Assembly (NCBI GenBank): GCA_015179045.1
Contig: WHUZ01000062.1
Span: forward strand, 62,001 to 126,000
DNA length: 64,000 bases
Reading direction: 5' to 3'
Origin: Kalaharituber pfeilii
Lineage: Eukaryota > Ascomycota > Pezizomycetes > Pezizales > Pezizaceae
Made by a program: the position numbers and the translations under genes. Positions 45,033 through 54,989 of the stretch are shown in pieces (the first letter of the stretch is position 1; each line of letters begins with the position of its first letter). The notes under the pieces are model-generated. The model saw only the letters and a program-made list of their open reading frames with translations, was not told the origin of the DNA and searched no databases.

Positions 45033-46270
45033 TAACGCATGCTACCGGGATATTGCGCACTACCGGGATATTGCGCATTTTCCGGATACCACAACAAAAA
45101 GTTACTATGAGTGCAAATGGCCCTCAAGTGGGCTCAAATTGAAGCCAGAGCATGGGAGAGTATGTTAAATTATTCTTTATATATTTCCTAGGCTTATTTG
45201 TAGCACATAAGTGATGACTTATTTGGTACATACAAAATCTTATGCTGGACATCTTTCAAGCTGCCATGTGTTAATGATTCTATCCTGGGACCTTATTGAC
45301 CTCACTGTATACTCTGCTGTCTATTTCCATGAAGTATAGGATGTTTGGTGGTGCTCAGGCTATTCTGTAAAGAATTGCACTATCATATTTATGCATATAT
45401 CTTTCCTTATGCATATACACGGCAATTCTGGGCTACTATACAGCATAAAAGTATTGTGTGGAGAATCTCTGAGGCTATAAAATAGAAACACATATATAAT
45501 AAGGTACTTGCTGAACTGCTGGCAGCACCAGCTAATGAATTTAGATGTTATATAGCCACTTGAGTGGAGAGGTATGCAGGATGTAGTGATATTAGCATAT
45601 TAATATGTATATACATTAGATATAGATGATAATAGGTAATGAGGTAAGTAATAGCAATAACAGGCACCATAGTTGCAAATACCACAGAGCTACATAGAGA
45701 GGTGGTGGGTATTCTTGAAATGCTTTATGCATAAAATTCACGTAATAGTACCTAATGGCTCAAATCCATCAGCTAGTACTGCAAGCAGTTCAGCAAGTAC
45801 CTTATTATATATGTGTTTCTATTTTATAGCCTCAGAGATTCTCCACACAATACTTTTATGCTGTATAGTAGCCCAGAATTGCCGTGTATATGCATAAGGA
45901 AAGATATATGCATAAATATGATAGTGCAATTCTTTACAGAATAGCCTGAGCACCACCAAACATCCTATACTTCATGGAAATAGACAGCAGAGTATACAGT
46001 GAGGTCAATAAGGTCCCAGGATAGAATCATTAACACATGGCAGCTTGAAAGATGTCCAGCATAAGATTTTGTACGTACCAAATAAGTCATCACTTATGTG
46101 CTACAAATAAGCCTAGGAAATATATAAAGGATAATTTAACATACTCTCCCATGCTCTGGCTTCAATTTGAGCCCACTTGAGGGCCATTTGCACTCATAGT
46201 AACTTTTTGTTGTGGTATCCGGAAGTGCGCAATATCCCGGTAGTGCGCAATATCCCGGTAGCGTGCATTA
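45033..46270. mobile_element. Giant foldback (long-TIR) DNA element
   Basis: Left arm 45033-45543 and right arm 45762-46270 are near-perfect inverted copies of about 510 bp, with only a handful of differences by eye, around a spacer of about 218 bp. Each arm starts with two tandem copies of TACCGGGATATTGCGCA. The ends fall at TA dinucleotides, which suggests a Tc1/mariner/pogo target preference. No transposase is present. Confidence 0.88.
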
Positions 46271-47579
46271 ACATGCGACGCTGCATTACAGGTCACTACG
46301 CGACACATGATGCCAAGTCCGCGTGTGAATTTGGGCAAGTATTTGGTATCAGATTTCGTAAAACGAGCGGGACCATTCAGAGCAGGCAAAATATCATCAT
46401 CAATATGACGATTTCCGGATACTTCTAGTACAAGACGAATACTCCGTATGATCACAAATATGATTACAAACAGCGAACCCCCATACATCTTTGCATTCGC
46501 GTAACAATTTCATGTATGTAGAATAGATGGATTATACGTACAGTTGCCTGTGTCCGCTATACTCATGTTGTAAGTACATGGGACTCGAAAATGGGCTCCG
46601 GGTATTTATAGGTGAAAGTCATGTACGCGTTTGCGTATTTTTAATTTTTATTTTTAGAGAAAATAAATATCAGTGCTCGGTTGTAGCCTAATGCCATGAC
46701 GAGATGTATAACCCCCCGGAGGTGGGGTAACCTTCGTACGTAGAGCCAGACAAACTAGGATGCCAACGGAGTCTCCCTCGCCAGTAAAGCAGTAGAGCAA
46801 TATTAACGTACCGGAAAAGAAGACTAAAGCATTCTGCTGAATTTTTTTGATTACTGTATCTCAATACAGATGACCTAGCGACGGATTCTTTTGTGATGCA
46901 CATATGAATTACGAGTTGTTCTCATCATTGTCCAACGGTTTCGTACTTGTACTTACTGGAGTAACGGTTGCTTTCCCATCCGTCCACAAAATATGTGTCT
47001 CACAAACATTTCGATCCCTAGTTATGTATGTGGGGTTGTGTGACCCGTGGTTAAAGATACGGCCCTGCCGATCCCCAGGATAGATAACGTAGAGTAGATA
47101 CCCGGTACCAGTGGCGTATTGTCTAGCTTTTTCTGGCTTTTTTTTCTGACTGGAGCTAAGGGAAAAAAAAATTCCACCGTGAAAAGGGCGAGTACAGATC
47201 GTTAAACACACACAATCTATTTGAGAGAACCGATGAATCCACATCGCCGGGTACAAATGAGCGCCAGAAAATAGAGTATGTTACCACTGGTAGAGTACAA
47301 TGGTTAGAAAGCGCGTCATCCTAAATAGACGCGTTTTCAGTACTAGCAATTGCAACTTCTAAACTAACATTTCAAATGTATAAAATATATATACTAGTAT
47401 TTCAGTATTACCTTCTAATATAGACACTTCTTTCTCCATTTACATGTACTTGATTCTTCAACTGAGAGAATTTATGTATTATTTGTCTAATCGGGAAGAA
47501 GATTCAGTCGTGACATTTCAATCTGGTACTAGTATTACCAAATAGGTTTACCAGAGTCGCCGTCACACTTAACACAGTT
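46271..47579. other. No convincing gene
   Basis: A 115-residue minus-strand frame (47256-46909) and a shorter one at 46488-46280 have unremarkable composition but no domain, signal peptide or homologue recognised. A decayed Y-like tail may lie at 46655-46705. Confidence 0.35.
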
Positions 47580-48190
47580 ATTTTTTTTTTTTTTTTTAAT
47601 ATCAATACTCGCATGCCGCCCTTCGGGCTATGGCGAGGGTTTATTAAAAGAAAAGAAAAACTAACTAACGTTTAGGTACATGATGCCCGCGGTTTCCATT
47701 GTGTTGCGGGGGGAGCGGCCAGCGGTCTGTCTCATCTCCGTCCTCTTTCTGCCTCGTACTGGCTCGCCTTGAGCCATCTTCCTCCGAGTCGTACCTTGTC
47801 AATCTCCTGTTGGTCCTCCAAGTATACCACTACGGAGCTTGTCCTTTTTTCCTTCTCCGATAAGTATGTCTTTCTTCCTTCACCATCTGATCCCGACAAT
47901 CTTCTTCAGGTCTTTGTTGTCCGCGGTTAGCCATCGTCGCACGTTGTCCAAATTCTTCCTCAGGGCTATGCCGTGCACAGCGATGCCAGATTTGGTGGGG
48001 ACGTCAGGTGTTGTCGGGGAGGGTTTAGTGGCGGCTTGGGGTGTACGTCGAGGTCGACGGTTCTGGTGCTTATGGCACTTGAAAGCTGCGTCTTGGCTTG
48101 GCAGCATTCCTTGGTGCCTCCCGGAGGTGGGGGGGACTCGGTGTCGCGGTCGCGGAGGGGGCTGGGTGGGTTGCCGAGGCAATCTTTCTT
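47580..48190 (-). mobile_element. Half-LINE, Y family, with ORF1 fragment
   Basis: T run, Y hairpin with GAA loop (47605-47640), then minus-strand ORF1 (48182-47880; SGIAVHGIALRKNLDNVRR, IVGIRW). It continues after a frameshift as SSVVVYLEDQQEIDKVRLGG. As in the 21910 copy, the zinc knuckle and ORF2 are absent. The 5' boundary is approximate and no TSD was found. Confidence 0.75.
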
Positions 48191-48424
48191 GCCCCCTCGT
48201 CGCTCAACTGGCGCTTTATGGCATACGCGTCTTCGGGGGATGGCGTCTTGCCCTTGCGCTTTCTGCTTGGCTCCTAAGTCACAACCAACCATTGGTGGCA
48301 TTAAACAGGAGTCTGTGCGTTTTTGCTGGCATTGAAGAGGTTTTCTCCTGAATATACGACGAGCAAGACAACTGTGTCGCTCTCAGCTGCAAGCCCTGGT
48401 ATTCTACCAGCTCTCGCGTTGTTA

Positions 48425-48995
48425 TGGTGCCGGAAGTTAAAAGCGGACATGAAAATTACTATACAACCAACCCAACGCAAAACCTATCAACAACCACAGC
48501 GCACCCGCCTGTGGCTCTAATATACATGATTTTCAAAGGCCTCTGTATCATATTGATGGCCATCTTTATATGCCTGCATAATACGGAGGCACTTATTATA
48601 ATAATGCCAAATAGAGATATCTGAAATAGAAAAAAGAGCCTTGGGTATAGTTTCTCGTAAACCTGCTAAAGAATACTTACAGTTCTCACGAGGAGATCTT
48701 TTTGCTGCACCCCAAAATAGCTCTATAAAATTCATTTCACAATGAAATCGAGGGTAAAATAAAACAATATGTCCCTGTGCCTCAATCATTTCTTGTAACT
48801 TACCCTTTTACTTTCTGAAATCTCGCTCATTTGCTAGTAAACGACGTGCACAGTAGATTGCGACCGTGTAAGCGACCGTCAGGGGCTGAAAGTGCGATTG
48901 CTCACAATTCTTACTAGCAAATTGACACATATGGTGCTGCTTACTAATGCGGGCTGGCAATGTTACAATATGTCCGCTCTTAACTTCCGGCACCA
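48425..48995 (-). mobile_element. Internally deleted Tc1-like transposon
   Basis: TIRs of about 27 bp begin TGGTGCCGGAAGTTAA and read AGCGGACAT inside. The 571-bp element is flanked by TA (48423-48424 and 48996-48997). The interior holds only the C-terminal end of a DDE transposase on the minus strand. Confidence 0.85.
48517..48840 (-). pseudogene. DDE transposase C-terminal fragment
   Basis: The minus strand reads ANERDFRK, then AQGHIVLFYPRFHCEMNFIE, LFWGAAKRSPRENCKYS and SIWHYYNKCLRIMQAY. The FYPRFHCEMNFIE-W block carries the last catalytic acid of fungal Tc1-related (DDE_3-type) transposases. One stop separates ANERDFRK from the rest, and the catalytic Asp region is deleted. Confidence 0.8.
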
Positions 48996-49325
48996 TACCG
49001 CAGTGGTCTTGCACTACCCCCGATGTGTCTCCAGTGTTCTCGTGTTGGCACTGCAACCAGACTATGTTGGCACTTCTTTCCCCGAGACAGCATGGAAGCT
49101 AAACCTATCCAGGCGTAGTACCCCAGACCGAGATCCACATCACAAGGGGGGTACTTCAATACGGTATCATACATGTCGAGGTGCTCTCCTTTTATCTACA
49201 AAATATAAACCCCTCGTTCTTCCGGGGATTCCCAGTTGATTGCCATCACCAGTCCGCCCGCAATTGACCTCGTCGAAGGTTAACAATTACAACCGCCCCA
49301 CCGTATATTTCATCGTAATTTCAAA

Positions 49326-49737
49326 ATGCAGCACATCCTCACCTTCCCTGTTGCCCTGACAGCAATCCTCGGACTCATCGCAGTAACGACTGCTGCTCCA
49401 GGGTAATTAGTTCCCAAACATCCATATGACGCGGCAACCGAAGGCTCAGCGTAAATACTCTCAGCCTTGCAAATATCTCTGCCAATTGTTTCTGTGTACC
49501 CTGTGCTAACGTAAAAACACTGTCGATAGATCTTCACCCGCTGTGCGCAAAGAATTACTTCCAAGGCTACCTCGCATTCATGCCGACCTCCATGGCCCCT
49601 TGCTGGGTGACTGCAAACCAAAGGCTCCCGAGCCTCCAACATGTACCTCCAGCGAAGGACCTTGCGATCTTTCAGATCCCGGCAAATGCTGCAGTCAAAT
49701 TTGCTTCAACGCAGAGCCTGTTCCAACCTGTGGGTGA
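49326..49737 (+). CDS. Secreted six-cysteine (knottin-like) protein
   Basis: Exons 49326-49402 and 49530-49737 (intron GTAATT...GATAG, with GCTAAC before the acceptor) encode 94 aa. The N-terminus is a signal peptide (MQHILTFPVALTAILGLIAV, cleavage near TTAAP). A basic proregion-like segment (AVRKELLPRLPRIH) and one extra Cys (GDCK) follow. The C-terminus has the spacing C-X6-C-X7-CC-X3-C-X8-C, the classic order of inhibitor-cystine-knot peptides. The protein ends right after the last Cys-Gly. Small secreted Cys-rich proteins of fungi often act outside the cell, for example as effectors; that role is inference. No family member was recognised by sequence. The start is supported by the signal peptide. 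Confidence 0.8.
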
Positions 49738-49912
49738 TATTGAATCCTCATTTCTTTTGCTCAGATTCTGAATCACACTCGGAGCTATGGTCATTGGAGT
49801 TGTGATACCTAATGTTGGAATTGTTGTTCCCTAGTTGTGGTGGTTCGTATCCTCGAACCCTGGCATGATCTAAGATTATTTTGTGTTCTATTCCTGTATG
49901 CCTACACTCGTG

Positions 49913-50138
49913 GAAGAGAAAGGCGGAGAATGGGGAGGAGTATGACGTTTTGGAGAATTTCTTCGCTGGGGTCCAGTTCTAGAAGGTAGGAGAATGCGGG
50001 GTCAAGTTCCAGAAGCTAGGAGAGCGGGGGCGACGGCGCGTGGGGGCCATGTACGTAGAGAGTTAGTTTAGCCTGTCTCCGGGCTATGAGGGCTTGCCCA
50101 GGGACCCTGCCATGGCTTAGTGCTACAAGCGGGGTTAT

Positions 50139-50169
<31 letters not shown>
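49913..50169 (+). mobile_element. 257-bp X-family (long form) insertion
   Basis: Perfect 14-bp TSDs TGCCTACACTCGTG (49899-49912 and 50170-50183). The G-rich 5' part has a GGGTCMAGTTCYAGAAG motif duplicated (49969 and 50000). Then come TTTAGCCTGTCTCCGGG, TGCTACAAGCGGGGTT and poly(A). It lies 176 bp after the stop of the knottin-like gene. Confidence 0.9.
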
Positions 50170-50280
50170 TGCCTACACTCGTGTATTATAAACATGCTCG
50201 TCTTGACTTCTCAATCAATAGTCTCAATGATACTTTCTCCTCATTCCTTGGCAAGATAGATCTTATCCGCGTATATGCTC

Positions 50281-50336
50281 TGCCATGGCGAACAACTGTA
50301 TGCGAGGTTACGTGATAAAAAATTAAAAAAAAAAAA
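50281..50336 (+). mobile_element. X-family micro-insertion
   Basis: CTGCCATGGCGAACAACTG, TATGCGAGGTTACGTGAT and an A-rich tail. Candidate TSD CCGCRTA is short and imperfect. Confidence 0.65.
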
Positions 50337-50734
50337 CCGCATACCTCCCACGCGAACTGCTTAAATTTTTGTTTAAATACGTAATATAAACTGCTTGTTC
50401 ATTCCAGGGAAAAAGAGAGACGCGGACAATTTACGGGGGCCGGCTTTTAGCTTTATGTTGAGTACCATTCGGACGAGTCGTGGTGACTGTTTTTGGAGAT
50501 AGGTTGCAAGGATAGAATATTGCGGATAACAAGGGTTATATATTTACGACCCTCTATTATATTTGTCTAATATGATTCATTTTTTACAGGAATCGCTGCC
50601 ACTCGTCGTAAGTACTGTTGGTTACGCCTCGCGCCGGATTGAACCTAGTCGCATTTGATATAGCTTGCGCCTAAGCTAAAGGGCTGAAGTGCCAAGTAGT
50701 CCTGCAACCTGAGCTTAACTTAACAAGTATGACA

Positions 50735-52030
50735 GGTCTCTCTCGCCAGCATTGAATTTGATAGATATGACAGGTCCGGCCCGACGGCATGAGATGTGGC
50801 AGAATGAGTTGAATTTAATAGATATGGCAGGTCTGGCCCCACGGCCTCAGGTGAGGAAGAATGAGCTCAATTTTACAGGTATAGCAGGCCCCACCTACCG
50901 CCGTGAGAGGAGGTAGAGTGAGCTGAATTTGACAGGCATGGAAGGCCCAACCCGACGGCGTGAGAAAGTTGACAGGCAATGAATCCAACAGGCCAGGCCA
51001 GGCCAGACCAACCGGAGGCCTGGACTGGCCTGGACCGTGAAATTCTGGGCCTGGCCTGGCCTGAACAATCAGGCCAGGCCGTGAGGGCCGCCTGGACCGG
51101 CCCAGGTGGCCTGAAACACTCAGGCCAACCAGGCCGGTCCGGACCATTCAGGCCGGTCCAGGCCATTCAGGCCGGTCCAGACCATTCAGGCCGGTATGGC
51201 CGGCCCACGAGATGAGGCAGAATAAGCTGAATTTGGCACGTATAGTCGGCCTGACCTGACAGCGCGAGATTAGGCACAATGAGCTGAATTTGACAGGTAT
51301 GGCGGGCCCAACCTGCCGGCACGAGATACTGCAGAATGAGCTGAACTTCACAGGTTTGGCTGGCCCTATGCGACGATGTGAGATGAGTCAGAATGAGCTG
51401 AACCTGACAGGTTTGCAGGCCCTATTCGACGATGTGAGATGAGGTAGAATGAGCAGAATTTGTGACATACGGTATGCCTGACCCGGCGGTGTCAGATATG
51501 GCAACATGAGCTGAATTTGATAGATATTACAGGTCCGACCCGACGGCACGAGATAATGTAGAATGAGCTGAATTTGATATATGTGGCAGCCCGACCTGCC
51601 AGCGTCAGATGAGGTGGAATGAGCTGAATTTGACAGGTATGGCAGGTCCGGCCTGTTGAGCTTTGGGTAGAAAGAGATGATTGTTATTCCTTCGTAGAGA
51701 GAGTAGCCAAAGTAATACACCTATATACATAGAGCATGAGGTTGCTCTCGGGCCCTTACCACCCTTTATCACGGACCTCTCTGATATCCGACACCTCCGA
51801 CACTCCGACATTACTGTAGATCTCTAACACGGCCGGACAGCGTGAGATGAGGTACTATGAGCTCAATTTAACAGGTATGGCAGATCCGAGCCGGCGGCGT
51901 GAGGTGAGGTAGAACGAGCTCAATTTCACACGAATTACATGCCCGACTTGACGGCATGAGCTGAATTTGACACGTATAGGTGGCCCAACCCGATGAGGTG
52001 GAATGAGCTGGATTTGACAGGCATGGCCGG
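50735..52030 (+). repeat. 58-60 bp tandem satellite
   Basis: Monomers carry TGAATTTGACAGGTATGGC, a variable CCCGACGGC stretch and TGAGATGAGG...AATGAGC. The array is interrupted by the GGCC-rich stretch and by the solo LTR at 51654-51829. Confidence 0.8.
51654..51829. mobile_element. Solo LTR, 176 bp
   Basis: It starts TGTTGAGC, ends CTCTAACA (TGTT...AACA) and is flanked by the perfect 5-bp repeat CGGCC (51649-51653 and 51830-51834). It sits inside the satellite, whose phase resumes on the other side. Size and ends fit a short Copia- or Gypsy-type LTR left after recombination. Confidence 0.8.
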
Positions 52031-52033
52031 CCC

Positions 52034-52506
52034 TAGCCATTTCAGTAGCCATTTCTGTAGCCATTTTAGCAGCCATTTCAGCAGCAGTTTCAGCAGCCAT
52101 TGCAGTAGCCATTTCTGTAGCCATTTCAGCGGCCATTTCAGGTGCCATTTCATCAGCCATTTCGGTAGCCGTTTCAGTAGCCATTTCAGCGGCGATTTCA
52201 GTAGCCATTTCACCAGCCATTTCATCAGCCATTTCACTAGCCATTTCACCAGCCATTTCGGCAGCCGTTTCAGCAGCCATTTCAGCGGCCATTTCAGTAA
52301 CCATTTCATCAGCCATTTCACTAGCCATTTCAGCATCCATTCGGCAGCCATTGTGGCAGCCATTTCGGTAGCCATTTCGGTAGCCATTGTGGCAGCCATT
52401 TCGGTAGCCGTTTTGGCAGCCATTTCAGCAGCCATTTCAGTAGCCTTTTCAGTAGCCCTTTCGGTAGCCGTTTTGGGAGCCATTTCGACAGCCATTTCGG
52501 TGGCCG
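52034..52506. repeat. 12-bp tandem repeat
   Basis: About 39 units of AGCCATTTCRGY. Because 12 is a multiple of 3, the minus strand stays open and would read Met-Ala-x-Glu repeats. That open frame is a by-product of the repeat. Confidence 0.85.
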
Positions 52507-52626
52507 CCAGTAGGTCTGAGCCGAGGTCGGGTCTTGGCATTTTGACCGAATTGGGACGAAAAACACTGGGCAGCTTGTAATCAACCCATACACTCCTCAG
52601 CAAGCTGAGTTCGCTCCTGGGCATAA

Positions 52627-52830
52627 TTAGAGACTTGGAGCTCATTCTGACCTACCAACAACTTCGAAATGCTCAATCTAGCTGATAGTAGTGAGAAAGA
52701 TGAAAATTTAGTTTAGTTTGTCAATATTATAAATATAATCAATCTAGGCTCGAGCCGAGCTCACTTACCCACGAGCTGGCTCGAGCTCACCCTCCAGCTC
52801 GGCTCGAGCCAGCTCGTGCCGCTCACTAAA
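52627..52830 (+). repeat. Fragment of the hAT family at 32900-34242
   Basis: TTAGAGACTTGGAGCTCATT (compare 33087), then the transposase tail AATCTAGCTGATAG and the right end TCGTGCCGCTCACTA. The middle is deleted and the left terminus is absent. Confidence 0.7.
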
Positions 52831-52860
52831 GCAAAGAAGCAAACGAGCAAACAAACAAAC

Positions 52861-52951
52861 GAAGTACATGGAAAACCGAGGAAACGACTGGAAGTACATG
52901 GAAAACCAAGGAAATGACTGGAAGTACATGGATGGCCAAGGAAATGACTGG
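52861..52951. repeat. 30-bp tandem repeat, three copies
   Basis: Units of GGAAGTACATGGAAAACC plus AAGGAAATGACT. A further loose repeat of CCGGCAGRTTCT type follows at 53020-53110. Confidence 0.75.
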
Positions 52952-53879
52952 AAGCGGGTAGAAGCGTCAAGAATATCCGGGAATGAGCTCGGCGATGCCT
53001 GTCGCTGGTGGATTCCGGAGTCTTCCAGCAGGTTCTAGGGCTTTCCGGCAGATTCTACGGCTTTCCGGTAGGTTCCACGGCTTTCCGGCAGGTTCTGGGG
53101 ATCCGGGTTCTTCTAGCAGATTCTGGCAGGTTCTTCGGGTTCGGGTTGTTAAGCAATAACCGGGATGCTGGCGGCCATGTTGCTTAAGCGAGCTTACAGG
53201 TGCAGGGATATATACCGGAGTGCTAGAAGGAGTATGACGAGTTGCGAGGGAGTCAGGGTCAGCTGCACGTGTACGAGTACTGGCATGTAGTATGTTGATT
53301 GCCAGTATAGGACCGGGGCTTGGGGGTCTTGGGCGAGGGGTCCAGGTTGGATTATTACAATCTATCAAATTCAATGCTGGCGAGAGAGACCTGTCATACT
53401 TGTTAAGTTGAGCTCAGGTTGCTGGACTACTTGGCACTTCAGCCCTTTAGCTTAGGTGCAAGCTATGTCAAATGCGACTGGGTTCAATCCGGCGCGAGGC
53501 GTATCATATCTTGCGGACCTATGGAAATGGTTCGCCCCTCCCGCATAGATGAAACATGGTGAATGCTTGGCAGTGGTCCGGAAGGAGCATTGCCTCTTTC
53601 GGAAGTGCCGCGACTAGGGATTTTAGTAGTCTGGTTGGCACGACCCCCGACCGGAGGGAGGGTCTGGTCCAAAAGTTTCTTTTTTAGTATGGAAGGTTCT
53701 TTAGTAGCGCCCGTTTGCCAATAAACCAATGTATTTACTTGTTGCAACGTAATTAGCAACTAAGCAACCACTTCTTTACAACCCACAAACAAAGAACCTT
53801 TTGTAACTGGATCCCTACCTTCTTTCTTTACCACAGAGACAATTCCCTACCTTCTTACTTTACCACATCGAGACCCCTG

Positions 53880-54660
53880 AAGATATGCCTGGAGGCAGAA
53901 AGGCTCTGCACGTGGACGTTCTAAGGGTACCCCTACCACACCTTCTACTGCTGGTACTATATTTAAGGCCACACCAAAGTCAGCAGGTTCGTTGAGGAAT
54001 CTTCTGAAGAGGAAATTCCAAAGGTGGTGATTAAGAAGGCTAAAGTACATGCACCCCGAGAGCCCTTGAATACTTTTATGAACTTGTATTGGGCTCCTGC
54101 TAATATGCCTGTGGATAGCTTGTTGGTACAGCAACCTTGGAAGTGATGAGTAGCTTTGAGATGCGGGTTTAATATGCTAAGGAGAAAAAATTGCTAGAAG
54201 AGTTGATTGATGAATTTAATAATGGAATGTCAGCACCTATGGGACCGGTAGTAATGGCAGAGGGGAGCCTAGGAAGAGCTAGTATTGGAGGAGGAGGAGG
54301 TTTATCTTTTGGGACAGGACTTGGAGAGAAGATTAATCTTTTGCAATTGTCCGAGCTCTTTCAGCTAGTGAGGTCAACTTCAGGAGATGTTCTAAATACG
54401 TACATGGGAGGGGAGCTTCAAGGATTACCTCATGGGCAGGTGCTAGCGGAGGGAAGGAGTGGAGTCAGCTCATGGCCGGATAGTCTGGAGGCAGTACATA
54501 GGAATATGCAGTTAAGCTCCTGGTTATGAGAATAGTTAAGCTCGTTGACTAGTGATCTTGCAGCTAAAGATGAGAGTGGAGCCGGAGCCGAGGACGCCTC
54601 CTCAGTCAAGCTTACGTCTGCAGAACTTAAAGGTGATAAGCTCTCTGGACATTATTAAGT
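53880..54660 (+). pseudogene. Decayed unknown element ORF
   Basis: Plus-strand pieces read SKGTPTTPSTAGTIFKATPK, EESSEEEIPKVVIKKAKVHA, and then after a stop LLEELIDEFNNGMSAPMG and LLQLSELFQLVRSTSGDV. At 54540 it continues as LSSLTSDLAAKDESG. The composition is protein-like but split by stops at about 54145, 54527 and 54535. No family was recognised; it was probably part of the 4.9 kb element. Confidence 0.45.
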
Positions 54661-54738
54661 ATATAGAGTTTAATAGTGCAGAACAGTTACATACAAGAGC
54701 ATGTATGATGTAGCTGGCTTGGTATACATCATTAGCGT

Positions 54739-54972
54739 TCGCACTCAGTATGAGTTCTGAGTCGGTTTTTCTGAGTGAGTCGGGTTTCGAGTCGGTTTGT
54801 CACGCCGTAAAATGTACCCGACTCGGCTACCGAGTGAGGCAGTATGAGTTGTATGTACGGCGTGACTGAGTCGAGTGATAATGTACAACTACTACTTGGT
54901 TCCTGAGTGAGTTAAAGTAGGGTCGGAGGAATTTTATTAAAGGCTTACACTGACTCAGCTCATACTGATGCT
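54739..54972. repeat. Small palindromic repeat (MITE-like)
   Basis: CAGTATGAGTTCTGAGTC at the left is inverted at the right as GACTCAGCTCATACTG. The interior is rich in GAGTCGG motifs. No clear TSD. Confidence 0.55.
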
Positions 54973-54989
54973 GTTGTAAAACGAGATGG

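Larger units (their letters stand above)
50623..53503. mobile_element. Inverted-repeat-bounded satellite patchwork
   Basis: The left 50623-50767 and right 53360-53503 segments are inverted copies of about 144 bp (ends TACGCCTCGCGCCGG). The last bases are TA on both sides, which may be a target TA. Inside lie about 14 monomers of 58-60 bp (50735-52030), a GGCC-rich stretch (50985-51205), a solo LTR, a 12-bp satellite, a hAT fragment and 30-bp repeats. No transposase was found. Confidence 0.7.

Noticed and set aside
46909..47256. 115-residue minus-strand frame
   Set aside because: Ordinary composition but no domain or gene context; next to transposon ends. Not supportable as a gene.
50735..52030. 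CRISPR-like regular repeats
   Set aside because: Monomers are adjacent and diverged with no unique spacers; a eukaryotic satellite.
51855..52340. 161-residue Met-Ala-x-Glu frame
   Set aside because: Entirely explained by the 12-bp tandem repeat, since the unit is a multiple of three.
53440..53500. tRNA-like A and B boxes (TTAGCTTAGGTGC, GGTTCAATCC)
   Set aside because: No acceptor stem or anticodon arm can be formed; the sequence is part of an inverted repeat.
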